A stretch of 64,000 bases of DNA from contig JBMHDL010000003.1 of assembly GCA_049889415.1 (NCBI GenBank), positions 372,001 through 436,000 of the forward strand, in the 5' to 3' direction. Each line of letters begins with the position of its first letter. The stretch's first letter is position 1. This document shows positions 44,400-52,799 of the stretch, piece by piece. The translations under genes and the position numbers were made by a program. The notes beneath the pieces are model-generated. The model made no database searches and was not told the origin of the DNA. It saw only the letters and a program-made list of their open reading frames with translations. The DNA comes from JAYQKL01 sp049889415. GTDB taxonomy: Bacteria; Pseudomonadota; Alphaproteobacteria; RS24.

Positions 44400-45626
44400 T
44401 CAGGGCTGTGCGAGCTTTTGTTTGGTTGCAAAATATTCGTCCACGGCCCTGACGAATGATTGTGCCACCCGTTTGCGCCATTTTGAGGATAAAAGCTGTT
44501 TTTCGTCACTGCGGTTGGTCAAAAAGCCCAATTCGATCAGAACTGAGGGAACATCCGGAGCCTTAAGCACACGAAATCCGGCAAATCTGTGCGTGCGCTG
44601 CAGCAATTTGGTTTCCTTACCAGCTTGCGTAACAACATTTTCAGCAAACTTTACCGAAAGGTTCTTGGTTTCGCGCTGAGCAAGATCGATCAGAATATTG
44701 GCGACTTCAGGCGGTTGATCGGCAAAATCAATCCCGGCGATGATATCCGACTGGTTTTCTTTACGTGCCAACGCCGCCGCCTCCTTGTCAGACGCCTTTT
44801 CCGAAAGTGTATAAATGGACAGCCCGCGAACATTTTTCTTCTTGATGGCATCCGCATGGACAGAAATGAACAAATCCGCGTTTTTGCTCCGCGCCACCTG
44901 CACCCGGTCTCGCAAGGAAATATAGACATCTTTGGTGCGGGTCATATAGACCTTGTAACCGGCAGCCCTGAGCTGTTTTGACAGTTCCTTGGAAAACGTC
45001 ATGACCACATCTTTTTCCTTGGCCTTGCGCCCACTCGCCCCGGGATCAACTCCGCCATGCCCGGGATCAATCACAATCACTTTGCGCAGATTGACCGGGC
45101 GCGGCCTGGGGGTGTAAGCCGAAGCGGCGGCAGGCGTGTCAGGCGGAACGGTTACCGGCAGGACATCAGGGCCTGTCTTGCCTGAAACAACGGATTTGTT
45201 CTGGGGTTTGAAGTTCTCTGACAAGACCGGTGATAAATCTACGACCAGCCTATGATATGGGGAACTGGCCGAGGGCGGGAGAATGAATTGCTGTTTCACC
45301 GTCACTGCGCCGCGCAAATCAAAGACAAGCCGGGTCTTGTCAGCCTCAAAGACTCCCATGCGGCCACCGGCAATTAAGCCTTTATCCACATCAAAATCAC
45401 TGATGCTTGTCTGCGCCCGAGGTAAGTCAATCACCGCCCGATAAGGGGCAGAGAGTGTCATCACCGTAAAGTGGCTCATTTCCGACAATTCAAGAACAAT
45501 CCGTGTGCTGGCATCCTGGGCGCCGACCCTGAAATCCATTATCTCAAGAGCGTTTGCGGCGGAGGCCATCACGGTAAAGGTTAGCAACAACAGTTGACAG
45601 AGCCAAATTTTGAGCGTTTTTATCAT
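44400..45626 (-). CDS. amiC: N-acetylmuramoyl-L-alanine amidase (AmiC-like)
   Basis: Periplasmic zinc amidase that splits stem peptides from glycan during cell separation. The ATG at 45626 gives a clear signal peptide (IKTLKIWLCQLLLLTFTVMASAANA). An AMIN domain (about 30-130) follows, which directs such enzymes to the septum, then a proline-rich linker and the Amidase_3 domain. The zinc site is formed by His of VIDPGHGGVDPG, a downstream Glu and His of FISVHAD; the catalytic Glu is in VLIELGFLTN. The protein has 408 residues. It is divergent from rne. Confidence 0.94.
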   Translation of the reverse strand: MIKTLKIWLCQLLLLTFTVMASAANALEIMDFRVGAQDASTRIVLELSEMSHFTVMTLSAPYRAVIDLPRAQTSISDFDVDKGLIAGGRMGVFEADKTRLVFDLRGAVTVKQQFILPPSASSPYHRLVVDLSPVLSENFKPQNKSVVSGKTGPDVLPVTVPPDTPAAASAYTPRPRPVNLRKVIVIDPGHGGVDPGASGRKAKEKDVVMTFSKELSKQLRAAGYKVYMTRTKDVYISLRDRVQVARSKNADLFISVHADAIKKKNVRGLSIYTLSEKASDKEAAALARKENQSDIIAGIDFADQPPEVANILIDLAQRETKNLSVKFAENVVTQAGKETKLLQRTHRFAGFRVLKAPDVPSVLIELGFLTNRSDEKQLLSSKWRKRVAQSFVRAVDEYFATKQKLAQP

Positions 45627-45700
45627 CGCAGGCAATGTCCTGAACGGCGAAAGAATTAAACGGTAGGATTTTATCTCGGATTCTGCGCATATGACCAGAC

Positions 45701-45746
45701 GCAAGTTGGATATGGCCAATCGCTCCTCATCATGATGATAACTTGC
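45701..45746. repeat. Nested inverted repeat in the amiC-rne gap
   Basis: GCAAGTT (45701-45707) pairs with AACTTGC (45740-45746). Inside it lies the perfect 12-base palindrome TCATCATGATGA (45727-45738). It is 75-120 bases upstream of the amiC start and about 320 bases upstream of rne. Confidence 0.5.
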
Positions 45747-45817
45747 ATTACTCCGACATGACAGGTAAGTATATGGCTGTTGTGGTCAGGTGATGATGAT
45801 TCCCGCACAACTTCACC

Positions 45818-45838
45818 GCAGGGGCGTCACGCCTTTGC
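45818..45838 (+). promoter_or_regulatory. Strong hairpin in the rne leader
   Basis: GCAGGGGCG (45818-45826) pairs with CGCCTTTGC (45830-45838) across a TCA triloop: nine pairs, of which two are G-U. No U-run follows, so it is not a typical terminator. Confidence 0.55.
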
Positions 45839-46062
45839 CATATTATTTCCAGCTGGGACATGCAGGAGCCTTATTGGCGGAATGACTTTGATGATTTCAA
45901 CCACCGCTGTATCAGAAACCCGAGAGAACGGTTATATGTTCACCGGGTCGATGCCTGCTGCCTATGCGCCAAACCTTAAACAATTAAACGCCACCCACAC
46001 CGGAGCCGGCGCTTCTATATATCTGCGCCCCTCCGTGCCCGGTGGTATTGGAGCCTTTTCAA

Positions 46063-48567
46063 ATGACAAACAATATGTTGATCGACGCAAGCCACCCGGA
46101 AGAAACCCGGGTCGTGGTCTTGCGCGAGAACCAAGTAGAAGAATTCGACTTCGAATCGGAGAACAAACGCCCGCTCAGAGGTAACATTTACCTCGCCCAG
46201 GTCACACGCGTTGAACCAAGCCTTCAGGCCGCCTTCGTTGAATATGGCGGAAACCGGCAGGGTTTCCTCGCCTTCAGTGAAATCCATCCGGACTATTATC
46301 AAATCCCGGTTTCGGACCGAGAGGAACTCTTGCGCGAACACAATCAGGAAGAGCAGGAGTCCCAGGATCTGGAGAACACCACATCTGATGTGGAAGCTGG
46401 AAGCAATGGGCCTGATGGGGACAATGACTCCGTTGACCATGGAAGTGTTGACGATATTGGCGGTGATGCCCATGAAGAAGCCTCAGCAAGTGGTCGCGTC
46501 AGGAAACTTTCACGGAAATATAAAATCCAGGAGGTTATTAAGCGCCGCCAGGTCATCCTTATCCAGGTTGTCAAAGAGGAACGCGGCAATAAGGGCGCGG
46601 CCTTAACAACTTATCTGTCTTTGGCTGGACGCTATTGCGTGCTGATGCCAAACACAGCTCGCGGCGGCGGTATCTCCAGAAAAATCAGCAATTCCTCAGA
46701 CCGGAAAAAACTCAAAAAGATTGTTGAAAAGCTCGATGTCAGTGACGGGATGGGATTGATCATTCGAACCGCAGGCGCGCAAAGGACATCGACCGACATC
46801 AAACGCGATTACCAATATCTGACCCGTATGTGGGAGAGCATTAGGGAGCGCACTATGGAGAGCAGCGCCCCGGCACTGGTCTATGAAGAGGGCAATCTGA
46901 TCAAACGCAGCATCCGGGACCTCTACAATAAGGATTTCGAAGAAATCCTGATTCAGGGCGAGGAAGGCTATAAGGAAGCCAAGGACTATATGAAAATGCT
47001 GATGCCGAGCCATGCGCGCAAGGTCAAGCAATATAAGGACGACACGCCGATTTTTCATAACAACAACATTGAAACGCAGTTGTCTTCAATGTTCAGTCCA
47101 GTTGCGCATCTGCCGTCCGGCGGTTATCTGGTCATCAACCAGACGGAAGCCCTGGTGGCCGTTGATGTCAACTCCGGACGTGCCACCAAAGAGCACAGCA
47201 TTGAAAGCACCGCCTTGAAAACCAATATTGAGGCAGCCCGTGAGGTTGCCCGCCAGGCACGTCTTCGTGATTTGGCCGGACTTCTTGTCATTGATTTCAT
47301 CGATATGGACGAGAACCGCAACAACCGTTCGGTTGAACGCAAGCTCAAAGAGGCCTTGAAAGATGACCGCGCCCGGATTCAGGTCGGTAAAATCAGCCCC
47401 TTTGGCCTGCTCGAGATGTCGCGTCAGCGGATGCGCTCAGGTGTGCTTGAGGGCAGCAGCGTCTCATGTGATCATTGCGGGGGCACCGGAATGGTCCGCT
47501 CGGTTGAAAGCCGCGCCCTGCACGTTCTTCGTATTGTGGAGGATGAGGCCATCAACCAGGCAAACGGGGAACAGGTGCTTGTGCGTGTTCCAGCTGAAGT
47601 TGCCTCCTATATCCTCAACCAAAAACGCGCAAATCTTGCAACCATTGAAAGTAATTTTAATGTCCGTGTCATTATTGAAACGGATCATGGACTCAATGCC
47701 ATGCAGATGATTGTTGATCGAACACATCTTGGCGGACAGGCCACCATCATTCGTATGGACGGGGAAACCGAAGGCACGCAGGAAGATACCGGTCGCGACA
47801 AAAAACGCCGTCGCCGGCGCCGCAAGGGGAAATCCACCGACCAGTCCGCACAGGCTGAACATCACACCCATGACGGGGAAAGCGCAGAGGATATTTCTGG
47901 CACTGGCACTGAAACTGACACCGACTCCGACGATGCGCCTGACAACAATGCCATGGACGGCGGGGACGAGGAGGATAAGCCCAGACGTCGGCGCAGAGGC
48001 CGCCGGGGGGGACGACGCCGGCGCCGTGACCGGCAGGATGCCGGTGAAAATAACATGTCAGAAGAAGATGCACCGGAAAATAACAACGGCACTGACGGCG
48101 CAGAAACTGAAGCCGACAGTTCAGATGACAGTTCAACTGACAATGTAATTGACAATGCATCCGGTAATGCATCTCACATGGATGAAGTTCAGCCTGTGGA
48201 TTCGTCACATAGTGATGACGTCAATGAAGCCGCTGAGGCTGAACAAGAGATCAAGGAAGATAAGCCCAAACGACGGGGCCGGAAACCAAAAAAGCAAGCT
48301 GAAGATGCTCCTGCTCAAAAGGAAGACCTGGCAGGGGATGACCCGGAAAACCCTGAACATCCCGAAACAGAAGAGCAGAAGGCCAAACCGGAAAAGAAAA
48401 AACGCAAATCAAGAGCAAAAAAAGAAAAGCCTGTGAAGGATAAAACCGACACTGATGCCGCTTCCGGGAAAGAGGAAACAGAGGCTGAAATGACAAACCC
48501 TTCCGACGCAGCAGCATCAGAGGTGACTGATGACACGCCGAAACGGTCTGGTTGGTGGAACCGCTGA
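46063..48567 (+). CDS. rne: Ribonuclease E
   Basis: Essential endonuclease for mRNA decay and rRNA/tRNA maturation. The ATG at 46063, nine bases after GGAG, gives MTNNMLIDASHPEETRVVV and 834 residues. The S1 domain near the start is interrupted by an acidic insert (about 90-145). Catalytic Asp368 (DVNSGR) and Asp411 (IDFIDMD) and the zinc-link cysteines Cys469 and Cys472 (CDHCGGTG) are present. From about residue 570 the protein is disordered, with four basic patches (578-591, 639-660, 734-745, 773-794) between acidic stretches. It ends in GWWNR, like the PNPase-binding tip of Caulobacter RNase E. Confidence 0.95.
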   Translation: MTNNMLIDASHPEETRVVVLRENQVEEFDFESENKRPLRGNIYLAQVTRVEPSLQAAFVEYGGNRQGFLAFSEIHPDYYQIPVSDREELLREHNQEEQESQDLENTTSDVEAGSNGPDGDNDSVDHGSVDDIGGDAHEEASASGRVRKLSRKYKIQEVIKRRQVILIQVVKEERGNKGAALTTYLSLAGRYCVLMPNTARGGGISRKISNSSDRKKLKKIVEKLDVSDGMGLIIRTAGAQRTSTDIKRDYQYLTRMWESIRERTMESSAPALVYEEGNLIKRSIRDLYNKDFEEILIQGEEGYKEAKDYMKMLMPSHARKVKQYKDDTPIFHNNNIETQLSSMFSPVAHLPSGGYLVINQTEALVAVDVNSGRATKEHSIESTALKTNIEAAREVARQARLRDLAGLLVIDFIDMDENRNNRSVERKLKEALKDDRARIQVGKISPFGLLEMSRQRMRSGVLEGSSVSCDHCGGTGMVRSVESRALHVLRIVEDEAINQANGEQVLVRVPAEVASYILNQKRANLATIESNFNVRVIIETDHGLNAMQMIVDRTHLGGQATIIRMDGETEGTQEDTGRDKKRRRRRRKGKSTDQSAQAEHHTHDGESAEDISGTGTETDTDSDDAPDNNAMDGGDEEDKPRRRRRGRRGGRRRRRDRQDAGENNMSEEDAPENNNGTDGAETEADSSDDSSTDNVIDNASGNASHMDEVQPVDSSHSDDVNEAAEAEQEIKEDKPKRRGRKPKKQAEDAPAQKEDLAGDDPENPEHPETEEQKAKPEKKKRKSRAKKEKPVKDKTDTDAASGKEETEAEMTNPSDAAASEVTDDTPKRSGWWNR

Positions 48568-48638
48568 CAATCATTTTCTTTTTGAGCTTTGAAAATTCCT
48601 GCCTATCAAGCTAGGATAATCAAAAAGCGAGAAAAATA

Positions 48639-49997
48639 ATGAGACCTTTGCTCAGCCTGATAGTTGTGTTTCTCCTGCTTGCGGGCAATCGCGCACAAGC
48701 CGGCGGCTTCATACGTGATGCCGAGATTGAAAAGCTTCTTCTTGATTATGCCCGCCCGATTTTTCTGGCCGCCGGGCTGAAGCCGGATAATATTGGCATC
48801 GGGCTGATTGATGACCGCAGTATCAACGCTTTTGTCACGGGTGGTCAGAATATTTATTTCCACACCGGACTGATACTTGAGGCCGAAACCCCGAATATGG
48901 TCATCGGCGTCATCGCCCACGAAACCGGCCACATCACCGGCGGGCATCTGGCACGCATGAACGAAGCGTTGGAAGAGTCGATGAAACCCGCCATTTTGGC
49001 CACCATTTTGGGAATCGGTGCCATTGCGGCCGGACAAGGGGATGCCGGTTTGGCCATTTTGTCAGGCGGGTCACAAATCGCGGAACGCAATTTTTTGGCT
49101 TACAGCCGGGCACAGGAGGCAGCCGCTGATCAGGTGGCGGTCGAATTGCTGGACTCTACACAACAATCTCCGGAAGGGATTCGTGATCTGATGGATCACC
49201 TGGCAGATCAGGAGATCCTCTCAGAAGTCAGTCAGGACCCTTATGTCAGGTCTCACCCGATTTCCCGTGACCGCGTGAATTTTTATCAGAATTGGCTTGA
49301 TAACTCGCCTTATGCCGGCACTGAAGACGACCCTGAACTGGTGGCACGGCACAAATTGGCGCAGGCCAAAATATATGGCTTCCTGGATCATCCGGGCAAT
49401 ACAAAACGGCGATATGCCAACCGAACCGATACCCCGGCCCTGTATGCCTTGGCGATCGCCTTTCACAAAGAGAACAGGTTGGATGATGCTATCGCCTTGA
49501 TCAGTGAATTGATCAATAGACAGGAAAAAAACCCCTATTTCCATGAATTGCGCGGCCAGATTTTCCATGAAGCCGGCAAACCTGATCGCGCTCTTCCCGC
49601 CTATCGCACCAGCCTTGAACTGGAACCCGAAGAACCGCTTCTGATGGTCGGTTTGGCAACCGCTTTAATCGCCACCGAAAATCGCGATAATGTCCAAGAA
49701 GCCATTCAAACCCTGAAAGTGGCCCTGCACCATGACCCGGAAAACACGACGGCATTTTACCAACTGGCCCTTGCTTATGGCTATGTTGGGGATCAGGGCA
49801 ATGCCGAACTGGCCACCGCTGAAAGATATTTTCTATACGGCAACAAACCGCTGGCGGCCAAACATGCGGCACGGGCCACAAAAGTGCTGACCAAAGGCTC
49901 ACCAGCCTGGATACGCGCCCGTGATATCATTGCAGCCGCGGGTGGTGCAGGCTATAAACAAAATGACAGACCTAAGGAAAGAAGAACCCGCAGATGA
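48639..49997 (+). CDS. Periplasmic M48 metalloprotease with TPR repeats (BepA-like)
   Basis: Secreted zinc protease of 452 residues resembling BepA, which checks outer-membrane protein assembly. A signal peptide (1-21, ending RAQA) precedes the M48 domain with HETGH at 94-98; the third zinc ligand is a Glu in SRAQEAAADQVAVEL. The C-terminal half (about 240-430) is made of TPR repeats. The ribosome-binding region is AAAGCGAG. Its stop overlaps the start of the DsbA-like gene by four bases. Confidence 0.92.
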   Translation: MRPLLSLIVVFLLLAGNRAQAGGFIRDAEIEKLLLDYARPIFLAAGLKPDNIGIGLIDDRSINAFVTGGQNIYFHTGLILEAETPNMVIGVIAHETGHITGGHLARMNEALEESMKPAILATILGIGAIAAGQGDAGLAILSGGSQIAERNFLAYSRAQEAAADQVAVELLDSTQQSPEGIRDLMDHLADQEILSEVSQDPYVRSHPISRDRVNFYQNWLDNSPYAGTEDDPELVARHKLAQAKIYGFLDHPGNTKRRYANRTDTPALYALAIAFHKENRLDDAIALISELINRQEKNPYFHELRGQIFHEAGKPDRALPAYRTSLELEPEEPLLMVGLATALIATENRDNVQEAIQTLKVALHHDPENTTAFYQLALAYGYVGDQGNAELATAERYFLYGNKPLAAKHAARATKVLTKGSPAWIRARDIIAAAGGAGYKQNDRPKERRTRR

Positions 49998-50725
49998 AAT
50001 CACTTCTCACACTCCTGCTGACAGCCATCCTCTTGATCCCCGTCACCGAGGCCCAGGAAGCGTCAATGACCGAAGAAGAATTGTCAAAATTCATCGGCCA
50101 ATACCTACTCGACAATCCTGCCGTGCTGATTGATGCGCTGGACAATGCCCAGCGGTTTTCCGTCGAAGAGCGGGAACGCAAAATTATTGAAACATTGAAG
50201 CGGAACAGCGCCGCAGTTTTTCAAGACAAGAGGGATTTTTCCATCGGACCGGAAGATGCCAAAATCAATGTCGTCGAGTTTTTTGATTATAATTGCGGAT
50301 ATTGTAAACGCGCCCTGCCCGACCTGCTCAAACTGATTGAGAACAATGACGACATCCGCGTTATCTTTAAAGAAATGCCGATTCTTGGCCCAACTTCCAC
50401 GGCTGCTGCACAAATGGCGCTGACCGCGCGATCCAATGAGGATTATTTCAACATCCACCGCGAAATTTTGGAAAATCGGGGCCAACTGAACCAGTTGCGC
50501 ATTGATCAAATAGCTGAAAATTACGGTTTGAACGCTCCCGGCCCCAGAAACCGCAGGGGCAGTTCCCAAATTTCAAAACATCTCGACGACACCAGAGCCT
50601 TGGCGCAGAGCCTTGAAATTAGCGGGACCCCGGCCTTCATCATCAACAATAAAATCCTGCCAGGTGCCCTGCCTTATGAGCGCCTGCAGGCAGAAGTGGA
50701 TGATGTGCGCAAATCCCTAAATTAA
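49994..50725 (+). CDS. DsbA-family thiol:disulfide protein
   Basis: Secreted thioredoxin-fold protein of 243 residues with a signal peptide (1-20, ending VTEA), an N-terminal helical region like that of Com1/ScsC proteins, the redox motif CGYC (101-104) in DYNCGYCKRA, and a cis-proline in SGTPAF. It could form or isomerise disulfides in the periplasm. It is translationally coupled to the M48 protease, which suggests both serve envelope protein quality control. Its 3' end overlaps the convergent thiG by nine bases. Confidence 0.9.
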   Translation: MKSLLTLLLTAILLIPVTEAQEASMTEEELSKFIGQYLLDNPAVLIDALDNAQRFSVEERERKIIETLKRNSAAVFQDKRDFSIGPEDAKINVVEFFDYNCGYCKRALPDLLKLIENNDDIRVIFKEMPILGPTSTAAAQMALTARSNEDYFNIHREILENRGQLNQLRIDQIAENYGLNAPGPRNRRGSSQISKHLDDTRALAQSLEISGTPAFIINNKILPGALPYERLQAEVDDVRKSLN

Positions 50726-51514
50726 GCCGGCCAAGGGCGAACTGGGGTCGGCATATTGCTTTTTGGGCATGCGGCCGGCCAGATAAGCCTGACGTCCGGC
50801 CATAACGGCATGTTTCATTGCTGATGCCATCAAGACCGGGTTTTTGGCTCCCGCGATGGCCGTGTTCATCAGTACGGCATCACAGCCAAGCTCCATGGCA
50901 ATCGCCGCATCCGAAGCCGTGCCAACACCAGCATCCACCAGAACCGGAACTTTGGCCGCTTCAATGATTAAACGGATATTGACCGGGTTTTGGATACCCA
51001 GACCGGAACCGATCGGGGCACCAAGCGGCATGATGGCGCAGCACCCCATCTGCTCAAGCTCCTTTGACAAAATTGGGTCGTCATTGCAGTAAACCATCAC
51101 TTCAAAGCCGTCCTTGAGCAGCATGTCCGCCGCCCGCAGGGTCTCCGGCATATTCGGATAAAGGGTTTTTTCATCGCCAAGCACTTCCAGCTTGACCAGG
51201 TTCCAGCCCCCCGCCTCACGCGCCAGACGTAATGTGCGTACGGCATCCTCGCCGGTGAAACATCCTGCCGTATTGGGCAGATAGGTGTATTTCTCCTGGT
51301 CCAGATAATCAACCAACATGGGCTGGTCCGGATCAGTCAGATTGACCCGCCGTACCGCCACCGTGACGATTTCCGCACCTGCGGCCTCGGCGGCGGCTGC
51401 ATTTTCAGCATAATCTCTGTATTTCCCGGTGCCGATGATGAGCCGTGACTGGAACGTTCGCCCGGCGATGACCAAGGGCGTATCCTCAATGGAATTTGGC
51501 TGTATATCCGACAT
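50717..51514 (-). CDS. thiG: Thiazole synthase
   Basis: ThiG builds the thiazole phosphate ring of thiamine from 1-deoxyxylulose 5-phosphate, dehydroglycine and sulfur on ThiS. The Schiff-base residue is Lys108 in LVKLEVLGD. Other landmarks are IGTGKYRDY near 27, GCCAIMPLGAPIGSG and VLVDAGVGTASDAA. It has 265 residues. It lies two bases after thiS; no thiO, thiH, thiE or thiF is near, so the rest of the pathway is encoded elsewhere. Confidence 0.95.
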   Translation of the reverse strand: MSDIQPNSIEDTPLVIAGRTFQSRLIIGTGKYRDYAENAAAAEAAGAEIVTVAVRRVNLTDPDQPMLVDYLDQEKYTYLPNTAGCFTGEDAVRTLRLAREAGGWNLVKLEVLGDEKTLYPNMPETLRAADMLLKDGFEVMVYCNDDPILSKELEQMGCCAIMPLGAPIGSGLGIQNPVNIRLIIEAAKVPVLVDAGVGTASDAAIAMELGCDAVLMNTAIAGAKNPVLMASAMKHAVMAGRQAYLAGRMPKKQYADPSSPLAGLI

Positions 51515-51516
51515 AT

Positions 51517-51717
51517 TTAACCACCACCTATAAAATGCACAATTTCCAGACGGTCACCGTCAACGAGGCAAATCTCGTCATAGGCCGATTTTGGGACAAT
51601 TTCGAGATTGCGTTCAACGGCCAGCTTTTTGCGCGGCAACTCAAAATGGTCAATTAACTCGGCGATTGACCACCCTTGCTTAACGTCGAACTCTTCACCA
51701 TTGACCGTGATTTTCAT
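51517..51717 (-). CDS. thiS: Sulfur carrier protein ThiS
   Basis: Ubiquitin-fold carrier of 66 residues whose C-terminal Gly-Gly becomes a thiocarboxylate and supplies sulfur to ThiG. It starts MKITVNGEEFDV and ends HFIGGG, as required. Its sulfur could come from a cysteine desulfurase of the suf locus, though that is inference. No TPP riboswitch is recognisable in the 168 bases upstream. Confidence 0.93.
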   Translation of the reverse strand: MKITVNGEEFDVKQGWSIAELIDHFELPRKKLAVERNLEIVPKSAYDEICLVDGDRLEIVHFIGGG

Positions 51718-51815
51718 GGCCTAGTTCTAGCCAATCTCCCCCGTCATCACAATATGAAACTGAAATGCTGCACGATTATCGGATTTTTTTGGGAAAATTT
51801 TGAAGCCTTTGATAA

Positions 51816-51835
51816 ATTGAACGGATACCGTCAAT
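51816..51835. repeat. Imperfect inverted repeat between thiS and aroQ
   Basis: ATTGAACGG and CCGTCAAT face each other across ATA, with one base missing in the right arm. It sits centrally in the 168-base divergent gap; the rest of the gap shows no riboswitch or clear promoter. Confidence 0.4.
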
Positions 51836-51885
51836 TAAGACGCGTTTTGTTTGGCTAATCCGACGCATCAAGGTATAACTGGCTC

Positions 51886-52317
51886 ATGTCCAAAACGATA
51901 TACATCATTAACGGCCCGAACCTGAACCTTTTGGGACAAAGAGAGCCTGAAGTTTACGGCACCACGACCCTTGCCGACATTGAGGTCATGTGCAGGGCAG
52001 AAGCTGAAAAAATCGGAAAAGACATCAGTTTCCATCAGTCTAATGATGAGGGCAAGCTCGTCGATCTCATCCAACAGGCTCGCGAAAATGCCCATGCCCT
52101 GCTGATTAATGCAGGTGCTTACACGCACACATCCGTAGCCATATTGGATGCCCTGCAAACCCTTGATATCCCGATTATTGAGGTGCATCTGTCAAACATT
52201 TTTGCGCGCGAAGAGTTTCGGCATCATTCCTATATTTCACCCGTCGCCCGCGGCGTCATATGCGGCTTCGGGGCAACCGGCTATACATTGGCCATTCAAA
52301 GCCTTTCATCTGACTAA
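51886..52317 (+). CDS. aroQ: 3-dehydroquinate dehydratase, type II
   Basis: Removes water from 3-dehydroquinate in the shikimate pathway. The 143-residue type II enzyme has NGPNLNLLGQREPEVYG at the start with catalytic Tyr24, HQSNDEGKLVD, and His101 and Arg108 in EVHLSNIFAREEF. It starts the aroQ-accB-accC-aat operon and is 20 bases ahead of accB. Confidence 0.96.
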   Translation: MSKTIYIINGPNLNLLGQREPEVYGTTTLADIEVMCRAEAEKIGKDISFHQSNDEGKLVDLIQQARENAHALLINAGAYTHTSVAILDALQTLDIPIIEVHLSNIFAREEFRHHSYISPVARGVICGFGATGYTLAIQSLSSD

Positions 52318-52337
52318 GCAATAACGAAGGACCCCCC

Positions 52338-52787
52338 ATGACAAAAGCTTCAGACAGCAAACGAATCCGGCAACTGGCAGACCTGCTGGACGAAACCAAT
52401 TTGTCAGAAATCGAAATCGAGAGCGACGGTGTGCGTATCCGTGTCGCTAGACAATTAACCGGCACAGCCAGTGTCGCTGCCATCGCAGCTCCAGCAACGT
52501 CAGCCGCCCCCGCAGCTCCTACTGCCGAGGAGCCGGCTGATCTCTCGGCTCATCCCGGCGCTGTCCCCTCACCCATGGTAGGCACCGCCTATCTGGCACC
52601 CGAACCTGGCGCACAACCCTTCTGCAAAGCAGGCGATAGCGTCTCAGAAGGGCAAACTCTGCTCATTGTCGAGGCCATGAAGACCATGAACCCGATTACC
52701 GCGCCCAAAAGCGGCACCGTCAAACAAATTTGTGTCGGCAACGCCCAGCCGGTTGAGTTCGGTGAAGTATTGCTCGTCATCGAATAA
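52338..52787 (+). CDS. accB: Biotin carboxyl carrier protein of acetyl-CoA carboxylase
   Basis: Carries biotin between the carboxylase and transferase halves of acetyl-CoA carboxylase, the first step in fatty acid synthesis. The biotinylated residue is Lys115 in VEAMKTMN. The N-terminal region (1-40) is followed by an Ala/Pro-rich linker (about 42-68) and the biotinyl domain (75-149). A ribosome-binding site GAAGGA precedes the ATG. accC follows after 12 bases. Confidence 0.96.
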   Translation: MTKASDSKRIRQLADLLDETNLSEIEIESDGVRIRVARQLTGTASVAAIAAPATSAAPAAPTAEEPADLSAHPGAVPSPMVGTAYLAPEPGAQPFCKAGDSVSEGQTLLIVEAMKTMNPITAPKSGTVKQICVGNAQPVEFGEVLLVIE

Positions 52788-52799
52788 CCGGGGCGCATC

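Larger units (their letters stand above)
45627..46062. other. 436-base divergent control region and leader of rne
   Basis: The longest gap in the window, between amiC (minus) and rne (plus). It holds a nested inverted repeat (45701-45746), a strong hairpin (45818-45838) and an open frame from 45882 that overlaps the start of rne. No confident promoter hexamers were found for either gene. Long structured leaders are known for rne in E. coli, where RNase E cuts its own leader to limit its level; similar feedback here is inference. Confidence 0.6.
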
